NCBI GenBank assembly: GCA_964484795.1
Contig: CAZAFN010000023.1
Location: 1 to 24,467 of the forward strand
DNA length: 24,467 nucleotides
DNA from: CAZAFN01 sp964484795
Lineage (GTDB): Bacteria > Pseudomonadota > Alphaproteobacteria > Methylaequorales > Methylaequoraceae
Direction of reading: 5' to 3'
Positions within the stretch are counted from its first letter, which is position 1, and the number at the start of each line of letters is the position of its first letter. This document shows positions 1-7,870 of this stretch, piece by piece. The position numbers were made by a program, and so were the translations under genes. The notes beneath the pieces are model-generated. The model saw only the letters and a program-made list of their open reading frames with translations. It did no database searches and was not told where the DNA came from.

Positions 1-497
1 CCTGATTCCTTAATCTCATCTTTTTTTGTATTTTCAATTGGTGCCGCACCTTCAGCCTCCTCTTCCACAATTTCAGCTTTCTTGCTCTCAATTAGTTTTT
101 TGCTATCATCTTCTTTTACATCTAATATAACGCCCTTATCTATTTGCTTGCCATTTACATCAGCAGCTTCAAGCATTTTAATTCTTACCCATTTCTCTTC
201 ATTCTTAGATTCTGAGGGTTTTTCTTCTTTTTTATCTTCATTAACTACTTTCTTTTTAGGCTCCGGCTTTATTTCAACTTTTCTTTCATACAATAGTTCT
301 ATTTTAGACCTTATTATATATAATCTTGCAGCAAGTGCACCTAATCTAGTCACTTCATCCATTTGTTCACTCAAAAGCTTTTTTATGATCACACTAACTT
401 CATCTAGCGGCTTATCTCCTATCTTATTAATAATCTGATCTCTTACCTTAATAATTTCAGGGTCTAATTCATTATTAAACATTTTTTTTTCATCCAT
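1..497 (-). CDS. Uncharacterised acidic/lysine-rich protein, C-terminus off window
   Basis: An open frame of 165 codons runs from ATG at 497 to the left edge with no stop, so the C-terminus is missing. The start is preceded by a purine-rich AGAAAGG stretch. Residues 10-75 look alpha-helical and ordered. Residues 76-102 are a Lys/Glu/Pro linker. Residues 103-145 (WVRIKMLEA ... GVILDVKEDDSKKLI) resemble the small beta-fold seen in some phage proteins, where a hydrophobic strand is followed by a 'G..ldV.edeAkkLi..g.A' pattern; this resemblance is my impression, not a search result. The tail is again acidic. It is transcribed divergently from flgB across 67 bases containing a two-sided sigma-54-like element, so co-regulation with the flagellum is plausible. 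I do not recognise the family. The protein-like codon pattern and RBS make me fairly sure it is a real gene; its function is unknown. Confidence 0.75.
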   Translation of the reverse strand, partial: MDEKKMFNNELDPEIIKVRDQIINKIGDKPLDEVSVIIKKLLSEQMDEVTRLGALAARLYIIRSKIELLYERKVEIKPEPKKKVVNEDKKEEKPSESKNEEKWVRIKMLEAADVNGKQIDKGVILDVKEDDSKKLIESKKAEIVEEEAEGAAPIENTKKDEIKES

Positions 498-511
498 TGT
501 CCGGCACCTTT

Positions 512-547
512 CTTTTGGCATTTAATTTGCAAATTCCAAACCAAAAG
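512..547. promoter_or_regulatory. Overlapping divergent sigma-54-type promoters (inverted repeat)
   Basis: On the plus strand TTGGCA (515-520) and TTTGCAA (526-532) give GG (517-518)-N10-GC (529-530), the -24/-12 signature of RpoN promoters, ending 34 bases before the flgB ATG. On the minus strand GG (542-541)-N10-GC (530-529) occurs, using the same central GC and pointing at the gene ending at 497. The two half-sites are CTTTTGG-N5-AATTTG and its inverted copy, identical at 13 of 18 positions. Spacings are seen directly; RpoN use is inferred. A dimeric-regulator operator is the alternative. Confidence 0.6.
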
Positions 548-564
548 TAGAAAAAATTTAGAAA

Positions 565-954
565 ATGATTAATAACATTAAACAACAATTTGAAGTATAC
601 AGCAATGCTTTAGGGCTAAGAAATAAAAGAAATGAAATTCTTGCTTCAAATATTGCAAATGCTGCAACACCTCAATATAAGGCTAGGGATGTTGATTTTG
701 AAGTTGAGCTTGCAAGATCACTTAGTGTTGGACCAATGAACACAACAAGTGGTGGTCACATTGCATTGGGTTCAAAAAATCTTCCAGGTAAGATTCAATA
801 TAGAGAGCCTCTCCAACCTTCTATGGATGGTAACACGGTTGAATTACAAGTAGAGCAAATGGAATTTGCTCAAAACACAATTAGATATCAAACAACATTA
901 AATTTTATAAATTCCAAACTATCTGGATTGATGAGTGCCATTAGGGGTGAGTAA
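565..954 (+). CDS. flgB: Flagellar basal-body rod protein FlgB
   Basis: FlgB is a proximal rod subunit, exported by the flagellar type III apparatus and assembled between the MS ring and the distal rod. The N-terminal region contains the rod/hook signature: a helix, then ASNIANAATPQYKARDVDF (residues 28-46). The C-terminal helix (about 95-129, with QVEQMEFAQNTIRYQTTLNFI) matches the paired coiled-coil D0 region of rod proteins. The length of 129 aa is normal for FlgB. It is the first gene of flgBCDEF, 34 bases downstream of a sigma-54-like element. Its stop overlaps the flgC start by one base (TAATG), which indicates translational coupling. Confidence 0.95.
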   Translation: MINNIKQQFEVYSNALGLRNKRNEILASNIANAATPQYKARDVDFEVELARSLSVGPMNTTSGGHIALGSKNLPGKIQYREPLQPSMDGNTVELQVEQMEFAQNTIRYQTTLNFINSKLSGLMSAIRGE

Positions 955-1373
955 TGTCTGAAGAAATTAAAAACATATATCATATAGCTCAACGAGCAAT
1001 GGGTGCACAACTTGTAAGATTAAATGCTATAGCTAGTAATTTAGCTAATGCTGATAACATTGCAAGTAATCCAGCAGATGCTTACAAGCCAGTTAAACCA
1101 GTTTTTGAAACAAAATATTTTGATTTGATAAGGAAAAAAGGAATTTCCACTGTAGATGCAGTAACCGTAGAAAAAATGGATGTAGACCCAATTAAAGAAT
1201 ATAAGCCAGGTCACCCAATGGCTGACGAAAATGGCTTTATATATAGAGCCCCAGTAAATGTAGAAGAAGAATATGTTGATATGCTGGAAGCATCTAGACA
1301 GTACCAAAATAACATTGAAGTAATATCAACCATTAAAGCATTAATGTTAAAAACAGCAAACTTAGGAAAGTAA
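954..1373 (+). CDS. flgC: Flagellar basal-body rod protein FlgC
   Basis: FlgC is the second proximal rod subunit, a partner of FlgB and FlgF. The N-terminus carries the rod signature (RLNAIASNLANADNIAS), followed by the FlgC-typical stretch with AYKPVKPVFE. The C-terminus holds the conserved VNVEEEYVDMLEASRQYQNN segment and a final ALMLKTANLGK helix typical of FlgC. At 139 aa the length is usual for the family. It starts inside the flgB stop codon and ends 14 bases before flgD, so it is clearly in the same transcript. Nothing unusual is seen. Confidence 0.95.
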   Translation: MSEEIKNIYHIAQRAMGAQLVRLNAIASNLANADNIASNPADAYKPVKPVFETKYFDLIRKKGISTVDAVTVEKMDVDPIKEYKPGHPMADENGFIYRAPVNVEEEYVDMLEASRQYQNNIEVISTIKALMLKTANLGK

Positions 1374-1387
1374 CTTGAGGCAATAAA

Positions 1388-2092
1388 ATGGCAGACATCA
1401 CAAAATCATCAGATCAATCACTAAACGCAATTTTAAATAAATTAGGAGTAAAGTCTCAAGATGATGTTGTAAAACAGGGGAATAAAAGCAAACTTGGACA
1501 AGAAGATTTTCTTAAACTGATGACTACTCAGTTGCAAAACCAAGATCCATTTGCTCCAATGGACAATGGTGATTTCATTGCACAAATGGCTCAGTTTTCA
1601 ACAGTAACGGGCATAACTGAAATCAATAACAATTTAAGTTCTTTGGGTTCCAAACTTGAACCTAATAGAGTGGCAACGGCAGCACAATTTTTAGGTCATT
1701 CCGTTTTAGTTCCAGGACAGGTTGCTAGTCCAGATGAAAAAGGTCAAATTCATGGCGTAGTTGATTTACCTGCATTTTCTAATGACGTTGGATTAACGTT
1801 TACAAACCCATCAGGTGAAATCGTACATACAATTAATTTAGGATCTCAGGAAAAAGGGTTGGTTGGATTTAGTTGGACTGACATTCCTGATGAAATAAAA
1901 AGAAATAAAACCAGATTTACCATCCAAGCATATGCCGGGAATGGTGAAGCAACTGATGGGCTTAGCACAGCAGTTTATAACAAAGTTATTGCAGCATCTG
2001 CACCAAAAAATAGTGAAGATGTTTTATTAGAACTGAAAGATTATGGTGAAATTTCAGCTTCTGAGGCAATTAAATTTAAATCAAATGATTAA
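1388..2092 (+). CDS. flgD: Flagellar hook assembly (capping) protein FlgD
   Basis: FlgD caps the growing hook and promotes FlgE polymerisation, then is displaced when the hook is complete. The N-terminal FlgD domain is clear around residues 37-78: LGQEDFLKLMTTQLQNQDP, then the PMDNGDFIAQMAQFS stretch. The remainder (about 95-200) looks like the beta-rich FlgD Ig/tudor-like region, with a 'G....FSWTDIPDE' motif near 155-166. The length of 234 aa is normal. The start is preceded by TTGAGG at a normal RBS distance. It sits directly upstream of the oversized hook gene, its expected partner. Confidence 0.93.
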   Translation: MADITKSSDQSLNAILNKLGVKSQDDVVKQGNKSKLGQEDFLKLMTTQLQNQDPFAPMDNGDFIAQMAQFSTVTGITEINNNLSSLGSKLEPNRVATAAQFLGHSVLVPGQVASPDEKGQIHGVVDLPAFSNDVGLTFTNPSGEIVHTINLGSQEKGLVGFSWTDIPDEIKRNKTRFTIQAYAGNGEATDGLSTAVYNKVIAASAPKNSEDVLLELKDYGEISASEAIKFKSND

Positions 2093-2114
2093 TTAACAAT
2101 AGAGGAGAAGTAAT

Positions 2115-5100
2115 ATGTCATTTTACACCGCACTAACAGGACTAAACGGAGCACAGTCAGATATATCTGCAACGTCCAACAACATTGCAAACGTTAACAC
2201 GACTGGTTTTAAAAGATCTAGAGCAGAATTTGGTGATATTTTTGCAACCTCACCATTACAGAACGCATCTTCCTCTATTGGTTCTGGTACAATCTTAAAA
2301 AGTGTAAAACAACAGTTTACTCAGGGTAACATTACTTCTTCACTAAACGTTCTTGACTTGGCAATTTCAGGACAAGGTTTTTTCTCTTTAAAACCTTCTT
2401 TGACATCAGGTCAAACGGTTTATACACGTAATGGTTCATTCAACGTGAACAACGATAGATACGTTACAGACTCATCAGGTCAGTACTTGTTAACTTTTCC
2501 AGTTAACTCTGACGGATCTGTTACAGCAAAAGATTTAGTAAGTGCCGTTCCTCTGCAACTTCCAGTTACATCAGGTACGCCACAAGCGACCACGTCAATT
2601 GAACTAGGGGTTAACGTTTCTGCAACAAGTGATGTTATTTCTGACAATGCTCAATTTGCTAGTGGTTATGTGTTTAACCAGGATGATCCTACAACATACA
2701 ATAATTCAACATCAATTACGATCTTTGATGATCTGGGTAACCCAACGATTGCAACCATTTATTTCATTAGAACACAGGCTGCATCCGCGACTGACCCTAC
2801 GAATAAATATGAAACAAGGTTGGTGATCAATGATACGGTCATTAATCCGGATTTGGTTCGTTCAGTTAACGATACAAAACAACCAATTTACATTGACAGA
2901 TTTGGTCAACAAACAACTAAGGTTCCAGATGATAACTACTTCCTGGAAGGTAAGGGTTCAGCTCTTTATAAGGCAGATGGCCTGCAAACATTAGTTGATT
3001 CAACTCCTGCAAAACTTGCTGGTGAAGCAAGTGGCTTCGACTTCGGTGAAGAAGGAGACAAAACCGTAACCATCGTTACCGATCCAGTACAATTTAATTC
3101 CACTAGAGAAAGTGGAGATACTACTTCTAACATTTACTGGGGAAAAAATTTTATGACAATTAACGTTGATAGTGGTGACCAACCGGTTAACATTGACATT
3201 AAACCTGGTGCATATAATGCTGCACAACTTGCAAAAGAAATTCAAAGAGCAACTAATGCGGCATATGGAGATGACAAAAAAATTCAGGTTGTACAAAACG
3301 TTGATGATACAATAACTATTGACCTTCTAAAATTAAATGCAGATGGAACGTCAACTGGGTTAAGCACGCCTGTAAGCGTTGATCTTTTAGCAGATTCGTA
3401 TGTTTCAACTCTGGAAGGAATCACTCTAACTGGTGCTTCTCCTGACTTTACAAGAGAACAGTTCTTGGCACACACGCAGGCCAGACTAAATGATTCATTA
3501 AATCAATATGCAGTTTCAAAACAAACTGGTTCATCTGCTGGTGGTGTTGTTGATAAGGCAGCTTCTCTTGGCATGCAAAACAGCTTGTTTTACAGAGCTT
3601 CAGGAAAAACCATGTCTTCCATTCTAGATCAAAACCAAGTTGTACAATTTACAAGAAAAAGTTCATCACATGCCACGGCTGCAAGTGGTTTTACTACTGA
3701 TACTCAGTATATGGCCTACTCATATTATGGAAAAGCTCCTCAGCTTAATGTTTATGACGAAAAAATAAATGTTGCAGATAACGCTAGCACTCAATCTGTG
3801 GTTTATGACCAATCAGAAAATACGGTGAAGTTTTATCTTGGAACATCTAATCCTGGCCTAACCGTGAATTCTAAATTAAGGTTCATGGGTCAGTATTATA
3901 ATTCAGAAGCGGAATTTACTAATGCAAAATATGTAAATGGCAGAGAATTCACGATTGTTGGAACTGGACAAACTGGTTCTCACTATTACGTAGAATGCAG
4001 TACGACTGGAATGAATTTTCCAGATGCAGATTTCAACCTCTCCGTAACGGATGGTGATAATTCTGCAAGCATTTTTCATACTGAATCAACTTCAACCGAA
4101 GCATTCTTTGAAGGATCTTCAAACGTTTACAAAGGTTCATTGGAAAACTTCAGTAACCAGAAAATAGTCATGAGAGAGATTGGCACTGCCAATAAGCATT
4201 CATATACCAACAGACAAATGGTAACTGGCGGTTCTAAAAACATATTTGATGATTTTGATGAAATATTTACTCTAAAAGCAGGAGGAATCTCAACTGGATC
4301 AGCTTTTGACTCCATGGCAGTTTTAGGTTTGGGAACAAATGGTAGTGCTGGCGCCCACGATGTTTACTTAAATGGAGATGGATCAACTGCCGATAAAGTA
4401 ATGGCACAAACTGTCTGGGTGGACGAAAAAAGCCCTCCAATTCAAGTATCTTATGACGTTTTAAATCAAAGACTTCAGTTTGAAATTGACAGAAACATTC
4501 TTGGAACTGGTACAAACAGTAACTTTAATAGTTTTAAACTTTACGGCTCTTCAACGGCTACGACTACCAATAATCTTGGTATTCCAACTGCCGATGATAC
4601 ATTAACTACACTCATTAGAGGTGGTGAAAAATTCTCTGCAGCTACGTTTGTTGCAGATGGTGCTGAAATTCAACTTAACGATAAAAGATATGGAGTTAAA
4701 GTTGCCTATAACAGTGAGTTGAAAGCTTTTGAATTTAGCAGTGGTACTACTGGTGAAGAAATTGCGGCCAACGGAGCCATCGGAGTTACAACGGCTCAGA
4801 CGGCGTCGAACATTGCAGTTGGAAGATATGCATTATCTACTACTGATGGTTCAGTTGTTGATGCAACTGATTACTATTCAGGAGACAACAACTTGCTTGG
4901 AGTTGGAAAAACAAAAACCAATGCAATAACAACTGCTGCCAAAGGATTGGCTGCAAGATCAGCTCAGGCGATTGGCGCATCGGCAACTGAAGATTTAACT
5001 CAAGTATTCAGATTGTCAAACATCGGAAATGAAAACATCTTTAACGTTTCGGTTAACGGTGTAGCCGGAGTCATTCAAGTTCCTCAAGGTTTTTATGTAG

Positions 5101-5969
5101 GAACAACATTAGCCGAAGCACTTCAGCAAAGAATTAATCAGATTGAAGATGCTTCTGGTACTGTCGGTGGCGGTATTACGGTAAAATACAACTCTACACA
5201 AAATAACTTTACCTTTACCAATGGTACAACTGGCCGTGATTCAACGATCAAAGTTAGAGGAGCCGCTAAGTTTGGGCTTGACAACGTTGATCTTGGTGTT
5301 GGATCTGTTCCACAAATTTACAATCTTACTCAAGCAACCAACAGTGAAGGTCTAGCTCTATACGTAGATGCTGCAGGCAACAAGGTTACTACTCCGCCTG
5401 CCAACCTGGTTTCTGGTTACTATCCTTTGTACATTGATGAAGGAGAATTAACGTTCGACAAATCAGGTAAAATCGTAAGTCCTAAACAAGGGGTGCACTA
5501 TGAGAAACAAGAAGCTGGTTTCAGTATTAACCTTGACATTGATTTTACTAAATCTACGCAGTTAGCCCAACCGTTCTTCGTTTCTACCGTTAATCAGGAT
5601 GGTTTTACTTCTGGTCGTTTAGATGGTCTTGAAATTGACGCATCTGGAACGGTTAGAGCAAACTATACTAATGGTCAGAACAATCCACTAGGAAAGATCG
5701 TGCTTGCTAACTTTAACAACCAAAACGGTTTAAAACAGATCGGTAACGCAACTTACGTTGAAACGGCCGTGTCTGGTACCGCAACGGTTGGTGAAGCTGG
5801 CGCCGAAGGTTTTGGAACTGTTCTTTCAGGTTCACTAGAAAGATCTAACGTGGACATTACTGAAGAGCTAGTTAACTTGATTACGGCACAAAGAAACTTC
5901 CAAGCAAATGCGAAGTCAATTGAAACAACAGCTGCAACTACTCAGTCAATCGTCAATATTAGAATGTAA
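2115..5969 (+). CDS. flgE: Flagellar hook protein FlgE, giant 1284-aa form
   Basis: This is the hook subunit, polymerising into the curved universal joint. The termini are canonical: residues 1-45 (MSFYTALTGLNGAQSDISATS, then NNIANVNTTGFKRSRAEF) and the final ~50 residues (LERSNVDITEELVNLITAQ, then NFQANAKSIET) form the D0/D1 coiled coils. 'DLAISGQGFFSL' (about 81-92) is the standard hook/rod box. Typical FlgE is about 400-430 aa, so roughly 850 extra residues fill the surface domains. The insert is Thr/Ser/Asn/Gly-rich and carries segments resembling flagellin/hook IN modules: 351-385 (PGAYNAAQLAKEIQRATN), 841-885 and 972-1047 (YVGTTLAEALQQRIN). There is a strong RBS, GAGGAGAAG. G+C and Thr-ACG use are visibly higher than in neighbouring genes. 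It is one uninterrupted frame. The FlgE identity is secure; the role of the insert is unknown. Confidence 0.93.
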   Translation: MSFYTALTGLNGAQSDISATSNNIANVNTTGFKRSRAEFGDIFATSPLQNASSSIGSGTILKSVKQQFTQGNITSSLNVLDLAISGQGFFSLKPSLTSGQTVYTRNGSFNVNNDRYVTDSSGQYLLTFPVNSDGSVTAKDLVSAVPLQLPVTSGTPQATTSIELGVNVSATSDVISDNAQFASGYVFNQDDPTTYNNSTSITIFDDLGNPTIATIYFIRTQAASATDPTNKYETRLVINDTVINPDLVRSVNDTKQPIYIDRFGQQTTKVPDDNYFLEGKGSALYKADGLQTLVDSTPAKLAGEASGFDFGEEGDKTVTIVTDPVQFNSTRESGDTTSNIYWGKNFMTINVDSGDQPVNIDIKPGAYNAAQLAKEIQRATNAAYGDDKKIQVVQNVDDTITIDLLKLNADGTSTGLSTPVSVDLLADSYVSTLEGITLTGASPDFTREQFLAHTQARLNDSLNQYAVSKQTGSSAGGVVDKAASLGMQNSLFYRASGKTMSSILDQNQVVQFTRKSSSHATAASGFTTDTQYMAYSYYGKAPQLNVYDEKINVADNASTQSVVYDQSENTVKFYLGTSNPGLTVNSKLRFMGQYYNSEAEFTNAKYVNGREFTIVGTGQTGSHYYVECSTTGMNFPDADFNLSVTDGDNSASIFHTESTSTEAFFEGSSNVYKGSLENFSNQKIVMREIGTANKHSYTNRQMVTGGSKNIFDDFDEIFTLKAGGISTGSAFDSMAVLGLGTNGSAGAHDVYLNGDGSTADKVMAQTVWVDEKSPPIQVSYDVLNQRLQFEIDRNILGTGTNSNFNSFKLYGSSTATTTNNLGIPTADDTLTTLIRGGEKFSAATFVADGAEIQLNDKRYGVKVAYNSELKAFEFSSGTTGEEIAANGAIGVTTAQTASNIAVGRYALSTTDGSVVDATDYYSGDNNLLGVGKTKTNAITTAAKGLAARSAQAIGASATEDLTQVFRLSNIGNENIFNVSVNGVAGVIQVPQGFYVGTTLAEALQQRINQIEDASGTVGGGITVKYNSTQNNFTFTNGTTGRDSTIKVRGAAKFGLDNVDLGVGSVPQIYNLTQATNSEGLALYVDAAGNKVTTPPANLVSGYYPLYIDEGELTFDKSGKIVSPKQGVHYEKQEAGFSINLDIDFTKSTQLAQPFFVSTVNQDGFTSGRLDGLEIDASGTVRANYTNGQNNPLGKIVLANFNNQNGLKQIGNATYVETAVSGTATVGEAGAEGFGTVLSGSLERSNVDITEELVNLITAQRNFQANAKSIETTAATTQSIVNIRM

Positions 5970-6001
5970 TTTTTGTTTATAAGCTGAGAAGGAATTAATT
6001 T

Positions 6002-6805
6002 ATGGATAGAATGGCGCAAACGGCTCTAAACAGCCTGAGAATGTTGATGGAAAACCAGATGGCAACGGCGCACAATCTTTCAAACCTTTCCACTCCAGGT
6101 TACAGACAAGACGTAGTTACTGACTTCAGTTCCATATACTTAAGCAGACAAGAAGGTGTAGAACCTAGGATCATGTCTACTAGAAATGTAGGTGGATTTT
6201 CCGTTGAACAAGGTGTAATGGAAAGCACTAGAAATCCACTTGACGTAGCCATCAAGAATGATGGTTACTTTATCATTCAACCAAAGAGTGGTAGTCCAGC
6301 ATTGTCAAGAAGAGGTGATTTTCAAACAAGTGAAACCGGTGAACTTCTTGATGGCGCTGGAAATAAAGTACTTGATGCAGGAATGCAACCAATCATTATT
6401 CCAGCCTTTAGAGACATAACCATTTCTCCACAAGGAGAAATTTTAATACAACCACTGGGTGGAGAAGTAGGTGCACCACCTCAAAATGTTGGAGTTTTAG
6501 CTACAATGGTTCCAAATGATGAAACAAAACTTAAAAAATCTTTGGATGGACACATTAGAATTGAACCAATTGAGAATGTAAACCCAGAGGATGGTACTGT
6601 TGAAATTGAAGATGTTCCAATTGAACCAAATCAACAAGCAAAATTAGTTACTGGTTTTCTTGAAAAAAGCAATGTGAATGCCGTAGAAGAAATGGTTAAT
6701 CAAATTGATCAACAAAGAAAATTTGAGATGCACATAAAGTTCATTCAAATGGCAGAAGAAATCGATACCGCAGGAGCATCTATGCTTCGACTACCTGGAA
6801 TGTAA
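6002..6805 (+). CDS. flgF: Flagellar basal-body rod protein FlgF
   Basis: FlgF is a proximal rod protein that links FlgB/FlgC to the distal rod FlgG. The N-terminal signature MATAHNLSNLSTPGYRQ (residues 20-36) and the central 'ESTRNPLDVAIKNDGYFII' box (about 76-94) are typical of FlgF/FlgG. The C-terminal 'GFLEKSNVNAVEEMVNQI' followed by RKFEMHIKFIQ matches FlgF better than FlgG. The length of 267 aa fits. The strong RBS is GAGAAGGAA. It is 32 bases after flgE and is the last gene of the cluster; flgG and later rod/ring genes do not follow, so they must lie elsewhere. FlgG is a less likely alternative. Confidence 0.9.
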   Translation: MDRMAQTALNSLRMLMENQMATAHNLSNLSTPGYRQDVVTDFSSIYLSRQEGVEPRIMSTRNVGGFSVEQGVMESTRNPLDVAIKNDGYFIIQPKSGSPALSRRGDFQTSETGELLDGAGNKVLDAGMQPIIIPAFRDITISPQGEILIQPLGGEVGAPPQNVGVLATMVPNDETKLKKSLDGHIRIEPIENVNPEDGTVEIEDVPIEPNQQAKLVTGFLEKSNVNAVEEMVNQIDQQRKFEMHIKFIQMAEEIDTAGASMLRLPGM

Positions 6806-7002
6806 TTTATTTCAATATCATCAACTCCCATATTTTAGAGTCTTAAAAAATTTCTTTTTCCCAACCTTTCTGCTCATCAATATAATTATTGACATACTGA
6901 TTTTTCTCATTCACCTTTGCAAAATTAACTTTTTCTCTCGTCATTTCTGCTAAAAGATGAACAAAATAAGAAAAAACTATAATCTTTAAAAATTTGAAAA
7001 CA
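6806..7002. other. Spacer after flgF with one possible micro-ORF
   Basis: There are 197 bases between flgF and the permease. I see no strong terminator hairpin. On the minus strand, 6944 to 6843 encodes a 33-residue frame (MTREKVNFAKVNEKNQ ... GWEKEIF) whose frame stays open upstream under the permease start, with a hydrophobic stretch, but without an ATG/GTG/TTG there. It lacks a clear RBS. It could be a micro-protein, the 3' remnant of a lost gene, or chance. Confidence 0.3.
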
Positions 7003-7863
7003 ATGGCAACAATGATCTGTATAATTTCTGGCCTGTTTTGGGCTCTATTTGATCTTTCAAGAAAGTTAAGTCTTAATCACGTATCTCCAAAATCAATTTT
7101 AATTTATTTTAACATCATACAAGCAGTTATTTTTTTTATTTGGGTTATCTATGAAAATTTTTCAATCAATTTTCTTCCATATTTATTTCCTGGAATTACT
7201 TTAATCATTGTAGGTGTCTTTTCTGCAATTTTTTTTCTTAAGGCAATAAGAGATTCTGAATTAAGCCTAACCATTCCCCTACTCTCATTTACCCCTTTTT
7301 TCAGCACAATTTTTTCATATATCATTTTAGATGAAAAATTGACTTTAACTCAATATATTGGAATTACCTCAATAATAGTTGGAACTCTGACGCTTTATTC
7401 TAAAAATCTTCAACCTACGTCGATTCTAATGAGCATTAAAACAATAAGAAACAACTTAAGCGCAAGACTAATGTTCATTGTTGCAATTGCTTGGAGCATT
7501 ACTCCAGTCTTAGATAAGATATGTCTAAAACATAGCTCCATTAACATGCATGGATTAGTTCAATCTATTGGAATGATTTTTTTTTTGGTAATCTTGTCCA
7601 AAAATCAAATTATAAAATTTAAAGAAATTAAAAAAAAAACAATCGCACTTGTAACCCTTACGGTAATCATTGGAACAATTGCAACAATATTACAATTTTA
7701 CGCAATACTCCTAAACTATGTACCAATAATGGAGGCTGTCAAAAGATCAATCGGCCAGTTTTGTGCCATTTTGTTTGGCAATATTTTTTTTAAAGAAAAA
7801 ATAACTAGTCAGAGAATTTTAGGAATAATTTTATTATCTTTTGGTGTCTTATTCATTTTTTGA
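7003..7863 (+). CDS. DMT-superfamily permease (EamA domains)
   Basis: This is a predicted inner-membrane transporter of the drug/metabolite transporter superfamily; the substrate cannot be read from sequence. There are about ten hydrophobic helices in two EamA repeats. The first (residues ~1-135) includes GLFWALFDLSRKLSL and ends in the family-typical 'S.IILDEKLTLTQYIGITSII'. The second (~155-286) has 'AIAWSITPVLDK' and ends in 'NIFFKEKITSQRILGIILL'. The length is normal. I chose ATG at 7003. A TTG at 6994 or an ATG at 7012 is also possible, and no clear Shine-Dalgarno sequence decides it. It is convergent with the decarboxylase gene, with 7 bases between the stops. Confidence 0.85.
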   Translation: MATMICIISGLFWALFDLSRKLSLNHVSPKSILIYFNIIQAVIFFIWVIYENFSINFLPYLFPGITLIIVGVFSAIFFLKAIRDSELSLTIPLLSFTPFFSTIFSYIILDEKLTLTQYIGITSIIVGTLTLYSKNLQPTSILMSIKTIRNNLSARLMFIVAIAWSITPVLDKICLKHSSINMHGLVQSIGMIFFLVILSKNQIIKFKEIKKKTIALVTLTVIIGTIATILQFYAILLNYVPIMEAVKRSIGQFCAILFGNIFFKEKITSQRILGIILLSFGVLFIF

Positions 7864-7870
7864 AAATCAA

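Noticed and set aside
82..438. 118-codon plus-strand ORF rich in Ser/Leu/Ile
   Set aside because: It is the antisense of the 165-codon minus-strand frame 497-1, which has an RBS, a natural residue mix and no stop; the plus frame is a shadow.
2629..4929. Several 62-98 codon ORFs on both strands inside flgE
   Set aside because: All lie within the continuous 1284-codon flgE frame and show no RBS or recognisable protein.
2115..5969. FlgE as an artificial fusion of two genes
   Set aside because: There is one unbroken frame with a hook start and a matching hook C-terminus in the same protein, and no internal RBS/start or second hook N-terminus.
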